A stretch of DNA of 64,000 nt from Lichenicoccus sp964246745. Lineage in GTDB: Bacteria > Pseudomonadota > Alphaproteobacteria > Acetobacterales > Acetobacteraceae. Under the pieces are notes generated by a model. That model ran no database searches. It saw only the letters and a list, made by a program, of their open reading frames with translations, and was not told the DNA's origin. Below are positions 8,384 through 17,069 of the stretch, piece after piece. Within the stretch, counting starts at the first letter, position 1. Each line of letters begins with the position of its first letter. Where the stretch lies: assembly GCA_964246745.1 (NCBI GenBank), contig CAXTRK010000006.1:62001-126000 (forward strand). Reading direction: 5' to 3'. Position numbers and translations under genes: made by a program.

Positions 8384-9615
8384 GTCCGCCGCGCGACGTC
8401 GGCGCCGCCTGGAACACGCTCTCGACCCGCCTGGTCCGCGCCGCGCGTCACGCTGGCGGCGACAGCGGCGAGGGGCCGGAGGACGGCTTCGTCAACCCGC
8501 CGGTCTCGCGCGGCTCGACGGTGCTGTTCCCGACCTTGGCCGCGATGCGCGAGCGCAGCGGCAACTATTACGGCCATGAGCTGACCTATGGCGCCTGCGG
8601 AACGCCGACGCAGTTCCAGCTTGAATCGGTCATCGCCGAGATCGAGGGCGGCACGCACAGCCAGATTGTCTCCTCCGGGCTTGCCGCGGTGACGACGCCG
8701 CTGCTCGCTTTTCTCGGCGCCGGCGGCCACTGCCTGCTGCCGGATTGCGTCTATGGCCCCACCCGACGGTTCTGCGGCACCATGCTGCGCCGCCTCGGCG
8801 TGGAGACCAGCTTCTATGAGCCGATGATCTCCGAAGAGGGTTTGCGCGCGCTGATGCGCCCGAGCACCCAGGTAGTGTTCGCCGAAAGTCCCGGCAGCCA
8901 CAGCTTCGAGGTACAGGACGTTCCGATGCTCGCGCGCGTGGCGCACGATGGCGGCGCCAAGCTGCTGGTCGACAACACCTGGGGCCTCCACGTCTTCCAG
9001 CCGTTCGCCCATGGCGCGGACGTCTCGATCCAGGCCTTGACCAAATATGCCGGCGGCCATGCCGACGTTGTCATCGGCGCCATCACCGTCGCGGATGAAC
9101 AGGATTGGCGCGTGCTGCGCGACGCCGCCATCCAGCTCGGCCAATATGCGAGTCCCGACGATTGCTGGCTCACCTTGCGCGGATTGCGCACGCTGGGCGT
9201 GCGGCTGGCGCGGCAGTCGGCGTCGGCGCTGATGGTGGCGGAATGGTTCGCCGGCCGCGACGAGGTGGCGCGGGTACTGCATCCAGCGCTCCCCGGCTCT
9301 CCTGGGCACGAATTCTGGCGGCGCGATTTCAGCGGCGCCAGCAGCCTGTTCGGCGTGGTGTTCCGGCCTGAATTCACAACCAATGCGGTCGATGCGATGG
9401 TCGACGCGCTCGGTGTGTTTGCCATCGGCGCCTCCTGGGGGGGCTACGAGAGCCTGGCGCTGCCCAGCCACCAGACCATCACCCGCAGCTTCCAATCGAG
9501 CCGCTTCCAAGGTCCCGCGTGCCGCTTTCATGTCGGGCTGGAGGACCCTCGCGAACTGATCGCCGACCTTGAAGGCGGCCTCGCCGTGCTACGCGCCGCC
9601 TCCGAGGAGCAGTGA
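8380..9615 (+). CDS. metC: Cystathionine beta-lyase (PLP-dependent Cys/Met metabolism enzyme)
   Basis: A 411-residue cytoplasmic PLP enzyme that splits cystathionine into homocysteine, pyruvate and ammonia. Typical motifs occur in order: NPPVSRGSTVLFPTL, YGACGTPTQFQLESVIAEIE, SSGLAAVTTPLLAFL, DNTWGLHVFQPFAHGADVS and ALTKYAGGHADV, with the PLP-binding lysine at about residue 222. The GTG at 8380 forms a GTGA overlap with the sseA stop, which also marks the homologous N-terminus; a longer frame from 8305 would lie inside sseA. Coupling to a mercaptopyruvate sulfurtransferase points to joint sulfur-amino-acid metabolism. Confidence 0.93.
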   Translation: MSPPRDVGAAWNTLSTRLVRAARHAGGDSGEGPEDGFVNPPVSRGSTVLFPTLAAMRERSGNYYGHELTYGACGTPTQFQLESVIAEIEGGTHSQIVSSGLAAVTTPLLAFLGAGGHCLLPDCVYGPTRRFCGTMLRRLGVETSFYEPMISEEGLRALMRPSTQVVFAESPGSHSFEVQDVPMLARVAHDGGAKLLVDNTWGLHVFQPFAHGADVSIQALTKYAGGHADVVIGAITVADEQDWRVLRDAAIQLGQYASPDDCWLTLRGLRTLGVRLARQSASALMVAEWFAGRDEVARVLHPALPGSPGHEFWRRDFSGASSLFGVVFRPEFTTNAVDAMVDALGVFAIGASWGGYESLALPSHQTITRSFQSSRFQGPACRFHVGLEDPRELIADLEGGLAVLRAASEEQ

Positions 9616-9630
9616 CGGCGCCAGTCGGCC

Positions 9631-11553
9631 TCATGGCGGCGGCCGCCCGGCCGGGGGCGCCGCACGCGGCCGGGCCGGAGCAAAATGCGGCGGCTCCATC
9701 GGTCTCGGCATGATCGGTCGTGCCATTGGCGGCGCCATCGGGGCGCGCAGGGGCATCGGACGAGGAGCAGCGAAAGGCCTCGGCGCAAGCCGCGGTGCTA
9801 TCGGCCGCGGCGGTTCGGGTCGGATCACCCGCGGCAGTGGCGCCATCGTCGCGGCGGGGGGCGTCGGCCGCGGCGTCGCGAAAGCGCGCCCCGGCACCGG
9901 TCGGCGCGGGCCGATGCCGGGGCGGCCGACGACCTGCTGATGCGCGCGAAGCGCCGGCATGGCGGGACCCGCCGGATGCGGGCCGACACCATGGACAGGC
10001 GACGGGCCGGGTGCTGTAACAATCGGCCGAGTCACTCTTACAGGCCCGCCCCTGAATGGAACCCGGCCCGCAGGCAAGGCGCCTCGATGAGCAAGCGCGG
10101 GGTTGATCGCCGGCCCTGGCGCTTGCGGACGCGATGGTCCGCCGGCAATGCCCAACCTCTGCGCGGCACGCGTCGTCACGCCGCGTGTCTCGCCGGTCGG
10201 ACGGATCGGCAAAGCGCCGTGCATCGGCCGCAGCAAAGCGGCGTTGCGGAAGTCTTGCCCCGCCGGACTGGCGATGCCGCGCGCGACGCGGCCAATCGGC
10301 TGCGATCGCGCCATTGCCGACACGGGAGCGATGGTCATGCCGTGCCGGTTGGCGAAGCCATGATGCCCATCAGCGCCGCCCCATCGCAGTTCACGCCAGC
10401 CATTGCCGGGATTGAGCCTGCGAACATAGCGGCCGCCACCGCCATAGGGTGGACGATAGCGCTCGTGCGGGCCGAGCGGCACCCAGCCGACATCGCCGCG
10501 GCCGGAGCGCAGCGACGCGAGCAGCGCCCCCCCGGCCACACCCGCGACAGCGCCCGCCACCACGAAATCGACCAGGGCCGGGGCATAGACGGGCGCCGAC
10601 TCAACCGGTTCCCCCGCTTCCCCCGGCACCCAGCACCAGCGCTGATCGGTCTGCGCCCAGCGGCCATAATGGAACGGCGCGAAGCCCCATGGCGCGCTGT
10701 CCACCCAGGTCCAGCCCCATGGCTCGACATAGGCCCAGCTTCCGTCACGATACGGCGCCCAATCGGATGAGACCTGCGGAAACCAGACCTCGCCATAATC
10801 AGGGTTGTCCTGCCAGGCGCCATACTGCCCGAGATCCTCGGCGCCAGTCATGCCCTGCACCGCGGGTGGTTCGGCGACCGGCACGCTGCTTCGCGCCAGC
10901 ATTCTCGTCAGAAAAGCATCGTAGGAGGTGAGCGGTTCGACATCGCCTTCGACATCCTGGGTGCCTCTGGCGATCGCCATCTGACCCGCGTGGACGCGCA
11001 GCGCGAGGCTTCCGCTGGTGAGCTGTGCCGCCCCGCGAACCACCGCGACCTGGGTTGGCGTGTCGGCGTCGCCGGCAAGGATCTCGTATTCGCCGTCCGT
11101 CGCGATCTGCACGGCGCCGTGCGGCGTGTTGATGGTGAATGTCTCCGCCGGGGGAAGTTGCCGCAGGTCGAGGAACACGTCCCCTTGCGGCTCGGTCGCG
11201 ACCAGGCTCCGTTCGTCGAGCGTTGCGAGATCCAGCTCGGTTTGCGGCGCGAGCGTGAGCACACTCGAGCCGATCTCGATGTCGGCCTGCGCCTGCGGCT
11301 GCGTCCACAGCGCGTCGCCCGAGGTGAATGGAAAGTTCAGCACCGCAGGGGTCCACTGGGTCGCGTCGGGACCATGCGAGGACACATCGCCGGAGAGAAG
11401 CGAGAGGCGGCCGACCAGGGCCGGCGGATCGGCGGCGGCCGAGCCGGTCGCGTCCTGGGCTCTCGACGATCCGGCGGGCACGACCGCCGCCACTGCCAAG
11501 CTTGTCGCCGCCAGCCATGCCGTCAACCTGAAGCCGGTTCGGGTCGCCGCCAT
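9631..11553 (-). CDS. FecR/DUF6600 domain envelope protein with long Pro/Arg-rich tail
   Basis: About 640 residues. A signal peptide (about residues 1-35, AWLAATSLAVAAVV then SRAQ) precedes a FecR-like region (LSLLSGDVSSHGPD ... GVVNTPHG-like INTPHGAVQIATDGEYEI) at roughly 50-210. A DUF6600-type YxxW segment follows, with repeated Trp/Tyr/Gly motifs such as WAPYRDGSWAYVEPWGWTWV and APWGFAPFHYGRW. The last 230 residues are low-complexity proline, arginine and alanine. It is presumably periplasmic or outer-membrane associated; there is no sigma or TonB partner nearby, so classical FecR signalling is not implied. ATG 11553 has GGGA seven bases upstream; a GTG at 11571 is an alternative. Confidence 0.82.
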   Translation of the reverse strand: MAATRTGFRLTAWLAATSLAVAAVVPAGSSRAQDATGSAAADPPALVGRLSLLSGDVSSHGPDATQWTPAVLNFPFTSGDALWTQPQAQADIEIGSSVLTLAPQTELDLATLDERSLVATEPQGDVFLDLRQLPPAETFTINTPHGAVQIATDGEYEILAGDADTPTQVAVVRGAAQLTSGSLALRVHAGQMAIARGTQDVEGDVEPLTSYDAFLTRMLARSSVPVAEPPAVQGMTGAEDLGQYGAWQDNPDYGEVWFPQVSSDWAPYRDGSWAYVEPWGWTWVDSAPWGFAPFHYGRWAQTDQRWCWVPGEAGEPVESAPVYAPALVDFVVAGAVAGVAGGALLASLRSGRGDVGWVPLGPHERYRPPYGGGGRYVRRLNPGNGWRELRWGGADGHHGFANRHGMTIAPVSAMARSQPIGRVARGIASPAGQDFRNAALLRPMHGALPIRPTGETRGVTTRAAQRLGIAGGPSRPQAPGPAINPALAHRGALPAGRVPFRGGPVRVTRPIVTAPGPSPVHGVGPHPAGPAMPALRAHQQVVGRPGIGPRRPVPGRAFATPRPTPPAATMAPLPRVIRPEPPRPIAPRLAPRPFAAPRPMPLRAPMAPPMARPIMPRPMEPPHFAPARPRAAPPAGRPPP

Positions 11554-11619
11554 CTTCCGTTCCCTATCCACCGTCAGGTCGGGCTATCAGTGGGGAATTA
11601 CGGTCATTCGATGGCGAAC

Positions 11620-11856
11620 TTAGTGGCTCTTGCCGCGCCCGGTCCGCTGCTGCAATGCATCGATCCGCTTCGAGGCTTCCGCCTTGCTCAACGACTCGTC
11701 GAACGGCTCGCCAGCTTCTCCGCACAGGGTCTTGAGGTAGGAGGCCTGTGCGCCGGTCATGCTTTCCTCGCCGGTGGTCCAGTCATCCGGGTTCTTCTCG
11801 GTGTTCGACGGCAACGCCTGCTCGTCCACCGGCTTGGTCTCGTCTTGTGTGCTCAT
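11620..11856 (-). CDS. DUF3072 domain protein
   Basis: A 78-residue acidic, soluble protein matching DUF3072: KNPDDWTTGEESMTGAQASY followed by LKTLCGEAGEPFDESLSKAE and a C-terminal ASKRIDALQQRTGRG. The second half resembles the short helix-rich motif found in many bacterial DUF3072 and DUF6496 stress-type proteins. Function is unknown. The start at ATG 11856 fits the family N-terminus; the much longer open frame upstream overlaps the yifB gene in another frame and is not real. It lies 56 bases downstream of yifB on the same strand. Confidence 0.85.
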   Translation of the reverse strand: MSTQDETKPVDEQALPSNTEKNPDDWTTGEESMTGAQASYLKTLCGEAGEPFDESLSKAEASKRIDALQQRTGRGKSH

Positions 11857-11912
11857 GATGGCGACAACGCAGCCGTTCTTGTTTGGTTCCAAAGTTTGAT
11901 TGTCATGCCCGT

Positions 11913-13406
11913 TCAGCTCTTGCCTGGCACGCGATGACGATAGCTGAGCGCTTCCGCCACATGCGCGCGCGACACACATGCGGCGCCCTCGAGGTCGGCA
12001 ATGGTGCGCGAGACACGCACCATCCGTGTGAAGCCGCGGCCGGACAGCCGCAGCCGATCCGACGCCTGCTCCGCGAGGGCCAACGCGTCCTCGGCAAGCT
12101 GCATATGCTCGACCGTCGACTCGGCATTGCTGAGGCCGTGCTGCCGTGCGTGCTGGCGCGAGCGGCTCTCGGCAATCCGGGCGCCGACCGCACGACTGCA
12201 CTCGCCTTTTGGCGTGCGCGCGATCTCGCCCGCGGAGACCGGCTGCACCTGCACGCACAGGTCGATCCGGTCGAGCATCGGGCCGCTGATCCTGCCGAGA
12301 TAATCCTCGCCGCATTTCGGCGCCCGGCCGCATTCGCGCGAGGCGTCGCCAAGATGGCCGCAGCGGCAGGGATTCATCGCGGCGACGAGCTGGAACCGCG
12401 CCGGGTAGGTCACGTGCGCCGCGGCGCGCGCCACTGTGGTGCGGCCGGTCTCGATCGGCGCGCGAAGGGCTTCCAGTGACTGCCGCGGCAGCTCCGGCAT
12501 CTCGTCGAGGAACAGCACGCCGCGATGCGCGAGGCTGACTTCGCCGGGCTTGGCGCGCGGGCCGCCGCCGATGATCGCGGCCATGCTCGCCGAATGGTGC
12601 GGCTCGCGGAACGGCGGACGCGTCACCAGCTTGCCGTCGCGCAGCAGCCCCGCGACGCTATGGATGGCGCTGACTTCCAGGGCCTCCGACGCGGAGAGAT
12701 CAGGCAGCAGCCCGGGAAGGCGCGCGGCCAGCATGGATTTTCCGGCGCCGGGTGGCCCGACCAGCATGAGGCTGTGGCCACCCGCGGCGCTGATCTCGAG
12801 CGCCCGTTTGGCGGTCTCCATGCCGCGCACATCGGCCAGGTCAAGCGCGTGCGACGGCTCGGCGAGGCCCGGCAGCGCGGGCGGGGTCAGCACCTGAATG
12901 CCGCGAAAATGGTTCATCAGCGATAGCAGATCCGGCGCCGCCAGGACCTCGATCTCGCCTCCCCACGCCGCCTCGCCGCCCTGCTCGGCGGCGCAGATCA
13001 GGCCAAGCCCTTCCGCGCTGGCGCCGAGTGCGGCCGGCAGCACCCCGCTCACCGGATTGATCCGGCCGTCGAGGGACAGCTCGCCGAGTGCGGCGTAGCC
13101 GGCGACCTCGTCGCGCGGCAGCACTTCCATCGCGGCGAGCACGGCGAGCGCGATCGCGAGATCGAAATGGCTGCCTTCCTTCTGCAGGTCGGCCGGCGCC
13201 AGATTGACCAGGATGCGTTTCGGCGGCAGCGACAGGCTCATCGCCGTGAGCGCCGCTCGCACCCGCTCCCGCGCCTCGCCCACCGCCTTGTCGGCAAGGC
13301 CCACGATCAGGAAGGCCGGCAGGCCGTTGGAGATCTGCACCTGCACTTCCACGGGCACTGCCTCGATCCCGGAGAAAGCGAAGCTGCGGACGCGTGCGAT
13401 CACCAT
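11913..13406 (-). CDS. comM: YifB family Mg-chelatase-like AAA+ ATPase (ComM)
   Basis: A 497-residue ATPase of the YifB/ComM group; ComM is a helicase that helps branch migration during natural transformation. The N-terminal ChlI-like domain starts MVIARVRSFAFSGIEAVPVE and contains DKAVGEARERVRAAL. The ATPase core has Walker A LMLVGPPGAGKSMLAARLPG and Walker B GVLFLDEMPELPRQ. A cysteine-rich stretch, NPCRCGHLGDASRECGRAPK, and the C-terminal helical domain SGRGFTRMVRVSRTIADL complete the family. Length is normal. The slipin gene begins a further 25 bases away and is transcribed in the same direction. Confidence 0.94.
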   Translation of the reverse strand: MVIARVRSFAFSGIEAVPVEVQVQISNGLPAFLIVGLADKAVGEARERVRAALTAMSLSLPPKRILVNLAPADLQKEGSHFDLAIALAVLAAMEVLPRDEVAGYAALGELSLDGRINPVSGVLPAALGASAEGLGLICAAEQGGEAAWGGEIEVLAAPDLLSLMNHFRGIQVLTPPALPGLAEPSHALDLADVRGMETAKRALEISAAGGHSLMLVGPPGAGKSMLAARLPGLLPDLSASEALEVSAIHSVAGLLRDGKLVTRPPFREPHHSASMAAIIGGGPRAKPGEVSLAHRGVLFLDEMPELPRQSLEALRAPIETGRTTVARAAAHVTYPARFQLVAAMNPCRCGHLGDASRECGRAPKCGEDYLGRISGPMLDRIDLCVQVQPVSAGEIARTPKGECSRAVGARIAESRSRQHARQHGLSNAESTVEHMQLAEDALALAEQASDRLRLSGRGFTRMVRVSRTIADLEGAACVSRAHVAEALSYRHRVPGKS

Positions 13407-13430
13407 GCGCGTCAGTGTCGACGTGGAAGA

Positions 13431-14285
13431 TTAAGAAACCTTTGATGCCGGATTGCCGCCCGTGGCCAGCACGCGCGACATCGCCTCGGCCATGGAGGTC
13501 GGGATCAGGATGGTGGCGCCGCGATCCTTGTTCATCTCATAGATGCGGTTGATTTGCAGGATCTGCAGCGCGGTGGGGCTGCGGTCGTAGGTGCGGGACG
13601 CCTCCTCCAGCTCGATGGCGACCAGCCGCTCCGCCGATGCCAGGGTCACGCGCGCGGACTTCTCCCGCTCGGCCTGCGCCTGCCGGCTCATCGCGTCCTG
13701 CAGGCTCGGCGGCAGCGTCACGTCGCGTATCTCGACCGCCTGGACCGACACGCCCCAGGCGGCGGTCTTGCCCGCAATCGCCTCGCGCAGCCAGTCGTCG
13801 ATACGTCTGCGGTCTTCCAGCAGCACGCCGAGATCGCTGGCGCCGATGACCTCGCGCAGACTGGTCTGCGACACCAGCGACACCGCGCTCGCGTAATCGC
13901 GGAGCGCTGTGATCGCCTGGCGCGGGTCGTGCACCTTCCAGAACACGATCGCATCCACGTCGACCGGGCTGGTGTCGCGGGTGAGCGTCTTCTCGGTGGC
14001 AATCGACGTCGTCTGGATGCGCAGATCGACCACCCCGGCGACGCTGTCGATGACAGGAATGATCAGGAACAGTCCCGGACCGCGAACGCCGCGCAGCTTG
14101 CCGGCGCGCAGCACCACGGCACGTTCCCATTCGCGCGTCATGCGCAGCGAGGCCGGCAGCAGCACGGCGAGAACCACCAGGATCGCCGGCGACACCAGAT
14201 GATGCAGCAGCACGAAGTCGGCGGCGGCGGCGGCGAGGAGACAGGCCGCCGCGAGGGCCGCGATCGCGTTCGGCGGCCGGTTCAT
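13431..14285 (-). CDS. Slipin/SPFH-domain membrane protein (stomatin-like)
   Basis: 284 residues. Two hydrophobic stretches (about 7-48) anchor it in the inner membrane, followed by an SPFH/band-7 domain: EWERAVVLRAGKLRGVRGPG, then LFLIIPVIDSVAGVVDLR and the region DVDAIVFWKVHDPRQAITAL. The C-terminal coiled coil, rich in AQAEREKSARVTLASAERLV, is typical of slipins, which form oligomeric membrane scaffolds linked to lipid domains and protease control. The usual partner, an NfeD-like protease gene, is not next to it here: upstream lies an ankyrin-repeat gene on the same strand. Start ATG 14285. Confidence 0.9.
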   Translation of the reverse strand: MNRPPNAIAALAAACLLAAAAADFVLLHHLVSPAILVVLAVLLPASLRMTREWERAVVLRAGKLRGVRGPGLFLIIPVIDSVAGVVDLRIQTTSIATEKTLTRDTSPVDVDAIVFWKVHDPRQAITALRDYASAVSLVSQTSLREVIGASDLGVLLEDRRRIDDWLREAIAGKTAAWGVSVQAVEIRDVTLPPSLQDAMSRQAQAEREKSARVTLASAERLVAIELEEASRTYDRSPTALQILQINRIYEMNKDRGATILIPTSMAEAMSRVLATGGNPASKVS

Positions 14286-14300
14286 GGCACGGGTGCTAAA

Positions 14301-14918
14301 TCAGGTTCCGCTGAAACCGAGAAAACCGACGTCAGGCTTGGGCGTGCCGCCATGGACCGCGAGCGCGCTGTAGGATGCCTGCTGAACCCGATCCTTTTCG
14401 TGCGCGTCGTGGGCGTGGACGGAAAGCTGGCCCAGCTTTGGCGCGGCGACGCTCGCGGTCGCCACGTCGGCGCCTTGCGGCGCGTCGGTGTTGCGCATCG
14501 ACAGCAACAGGAAGGTGATATCGTTGCGGCTGAGATCGACCGACATGTCGATCGGTGTCTGGCCGAGCACGTTGGTGGCCTGCAGGTTTGCGCCCCTGGA
14601 AAGCGCGTCCCGTGCCGCCGTCAGGTCACCACGGTCGATGGCATCGAACAGCGCCGCGTTCGGGTTCATGTCCAGCGCGGCGTGGGTGCTGGGTTCGTCC
14701 GGATCGCTCGGCACCGCTCCCGGCAGCGCCGGCGGCGGCGCGTTGGCGGCGGCGTTGGCCTTGGCCTCGGCGGATTCGGCGTTATCGTCGCCGCCGCCAC
14801 CGCCGCCATGACCGCCCCCGACACTGAGCTGGGCGTGGGCGGCGTGCACCGGCAGGCAGGAGAGGGCGGCGAGCGAGAGGCATGCGAGCGTCACTTGAAG
14901 CGCACGGAACGAAATCAT
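14301..14918 (-). CDS. Secreted ankyrin-repeat protein
   Basis: 205 residues from ATG 14918. The N-terminus is a signal peptide (ISFRALQVTLACLSLAALSC, ending HAAHAQ). A glycine run (GGGHGGGGGG) and an Ala/Pro-rich linker follow, then two ankyrin-like repeats at about residues 95-160: NAALFDAIDRGDLTAARDAL and ANLQATNVLGQTPIDMSVDL. It is probably periplasmic and protein-binding; the partner is not evident. The longer open frame to 15038 is rejected because it would bury the signal peptide. It lies 16 bases upstream of the slipin gene, so the two may be cotranscribed. Confidence 0.82.
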   Translation of the reverse strand: MISFRALQVTLACLSLAALSCLPVHAAHAQLSVGGGHGGGGGGDDNAESAEAKANAAANAPPPALPGAVPSDPDEPSTHAALDMNPNAALFDAIDRGDLTAARDALSRGANLQATNVLGQTPIDMSVDLSRNDITFLLLSMRNTDAPQGADVATASVAAPKLGQLSVHAHDAHEKDRVQQASYSALAVHGGTPKPDVGFLGFSGT

Positions 14919-15021
14919 CGACGAGTCTCGGCGTGTCTGATCATGGCCGCGCATCAATACGGCAGGCGCGCGACGATGGCGATCAAAATTGCGGCTTTGG
15001 CGCTGTTTCGATAGCCGCCGA

Positions 15022-15603
15022 ATGATCGGACGGACCATCGACGAGAACTGGTTGCGGCGGCGCCTGGCCGGACTGCTTCCGGTTCATGCGGCGGTGCGGC
15101 GGCCCGCGGGAGGCGCCGTGCGGGAGGCGGCGGTGCTGGTGCCGATCGTGCTGCTTCCGTCCCCGGTGGTGCTGCTGACGCGCCGCTCGTCGCTGCTCAG
15201 AACCCATTCCGGCCAGGTGAGCTTTCCCGGCGGCAGGCCGGACCCTGCCGACGCGGGCCTTGCCGCCACCGCCTTGCGCGAGGCGCGCGAAGAGATCGGT
15301 CTTGATCCGCGCGAGGTGGCGCTCCTGGGGCAGTTGCCGGCGCAGCCTACCTTCAGCAGCAACTTCCTGATCGCGCCGTTCGTGGGACTGCTCTCCGCCG
15401 AGGCGCGCTGGACGGCGGCGCCAGATGAGGTGGATGCGATCTTCGGCCTGGATCTGCGCGTGCTGCTCGACCCCGAGGCGCCGCGCCGCATCGAGGATGG
15501 GCTGCGTCGCGGCGCCTGGTCGTGGCCGCATCCGGACCATGACATCTGGGGGGCGACGGCGGCGATCCTGGTGCGGCTCGCGAAGCTGTTGCGCGCGGCA
15601 TAG
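15022..15603 (+). CDS. NUDIX hydrolase, CoA pyrophosphatase type
   Basis: A 193-residue NUDIX enzyme of the NudL/YeaB group, which cleaves coenzyme A and similar nucleoside diphosphate derivatives. The group-specific sequence LRTHSGQVSFPGGRPDPAD precedes the Nudix box GLAATALREAREEIGLDP (G-x5-E-x7-R-E-x2-E-E-x-G pattern). ATG 15022 is used since the frame upstream to 14989 overlaps the divergent gene's promoter region. Length is normal. The HglS gene follows 30 bases downstream on the same strand. Confidence 0.92.
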   Translation: MIGRTIDENWLRRRLAGLLPVHAAVRRPAGGAVREAAVLVPIVLLPSPVVLLTRRSSLLRTHSGQVSFPGGRPDPADAGLAATALREAREEIGLDPREVALLGQLPAQPTFSSNFLIAPFVGLLSAEARWTAAPDEVDAIFGLDLRVLLDPEAPRRIEDGLRRGAWSWPHPDHDIWGATAAILVRLAKLLRAA

Positions 15604-15633
15604 AGTGCGCCAAAAGGGGGAGGAGGTGTTGCC

Positions 15634-16905
15634 ATGCAGTCCGACGCGATACGGGCGCTGTTTGCGCAGGCGATGTCGGCGATGTATCGCGCCGAGGTGC
15701 CGCAATACGGCACGCTGCTGGATCTGACCGCCGCGATCAACCGCGACGTGTTGCGCGAGGACCCGGCCCTGTCGGCCGCGATCGGCGGCATACGCGGCCG
15801 CGAGCGGCTCGATCAGGAGCGGCACGGCGCGATACGCCTTGGCACCGCGGCCGAGCTGGGTCTGATGCGACGGTTGTTTGCAGTGCTCGGCATGGTTCCC
15901 GTCGGCTACTACGATCTCTCTCCAGCCGGGGTGCCGGTGCATTCGACCGCGTTCCGTGCGACCGATCCGTCCGCGCTGCGCCGCAGCCCGTTCCGGCTGT
16001 TCACCTCGCTGCTGCGGCTCGACCTGATCGCCGACCGCGCGCTGCGTGCGCAGGCGGAGGACATCCTCAAGCGCCGGACCATCGTCACCTCCCGCGCCCT
16101 GGCATTGATCGAGACGTTCGAGCTGGAAGGTCGGCTGACCGAGGCGCAGGCCACGGAATTCGTGGGAGAGGCGTTGCACAGCTTCCGCTGGCATCCTGAA
16201 GCCATGGTTGATCAGGCGACCTACGAGGCGCTGCGCTCGGCGCACCCGCTGCTTGCCGACATCGTCTGCTTCAAGGGGCCGCATATCAATCACCTGACCC
16301 CGCGCGTGCTCGACATCGATCAGGCGCAGGCGGCGATGCGGCGCTACGGGCTCGAGGCAAAGCCGCAGATCGAGGGGCCGCCGTGCCGAAGCTGTCCGAT
16401 CCTGCTGCGTCAGACCAGTTTCAAGGCGCTTGCCGAGCCGGTCCGCTTCGGCAGCGCCGAGGGCAGCCATACCGCGCGCTTCGGCGAGATCGAGCAGCGT
16501 GGCGCGGCACTCACGCCGGCCGGCCGGGCGCTCTATGACCAGCTTCTCGCCACCGGCGATCCGCGCGCATTCGACAGCTTCCCGGACGATCACGAGAGCC
16601 TGCGGCGCCAGAACCTGGCGTTCTACCGTTATGAAGCGGTCGCCGATGTGCCGCTCGGGGCACAAAGCCTGGAAGAGGCGCTGCGCGCCGGCTCGGTGCG
16701 CGCCGAGCCGATCCTCTACGAGGACTTCCTGCCGGTCAGCGCCGCCGGAATTTTCCGCTCGAACCTGTCGGGCGGCCCCGCCGCACGGACAGACGGGTCG
16801 CCGCGCCAGACTCTGCTGGAGGAGGCGCTTGGCTGTGCGGTGCTCGACCCGTTCGCGCTCTATGCGCAGCAAAGCGAAGCGTCGGCGTCAGCAATCGCGT
16901 TGTGA
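15634..16905 (+). CDS. hglS: 2-oxoadipate dioxygenase/decarboxylase (HglS, DUF1338)
   Basis: A 423-residue Fe(II) enzyme of the DUF1338/YdcJ family; the characterised member HglS turns 2-oxoadipate into D-2-hydroxyglutarate in D-lysine breakdown. Residues matching the reported metal and substrate site are visible: His64 and Arg68 in RHGAIRLG, His220 in GPHINHLTPRVLD, and Glu285/Glu287 in RFGEIEQRGAAL; the mapping to HglS is by motif only. It is preceded by the ribosome site GGGGGAGGAGG. An ALDH7-like dehydrogenase and an amino-acid permease 4-7 kb away would fit the same pathway. Length is slightly shorter than usual (about 460). Confidence 0.88.
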   Translation: MQSDAIRALFAQAMSAMYRAEVPQYGTLLDLTAAINRDVLREDPALSAAIGGIRGRERLDQERHGAIRLGTAAELGLMRRLFAVLGMVPVGYYDLSPAGVPVHSTAFRATDPSALRRSPFRLFTSLLRLDLIADRALRAQAEDILKRRTIVTSRALALIETFELEGRLTEAQATEFVGEALHSFRWHPEAMVDQATYEALRSAHPLLADIVCFKGPHINHLTPRVLDIDQAQAAMRRYGLEAKPQIEGPPCRSCPILLRQTSFKALAEPVRFGSAEGSHTARFGEIEQRGAALTPAGRALYDQLLATGDPRAFDSFPDDHESLRRQNLAFYRYEAVADVPLGAQSLEEALRAGSVRAEPILYEDFLPVSAAGIFRSNLSGGPAARTDGSPRQTLLEEALGCAVLDPFALYAQQSEASASAIAL

Positions 16906-17069
16906 GACCATGGCGTTCCGGCATGAAGAAAAACGCTCTCGCCAAGAAGTGAACACGATAATGTCCGCCTCGAAAAAACTTGAAGTGCCTTCTTTTCATG
17001 AGTCACTAAGTGTCGTCAGCCGGATCGGCAATGCATGTGTTTCGGTAATACAATGGAAAGTGCTCACTA

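Noticed and set aside
13554..15014. A 486-codon plus-strand frame over slipin and ankyrin genes
   Set aside because: Shadow of the real minus-strand genes; the translation is Arg/His-rich without a domain.
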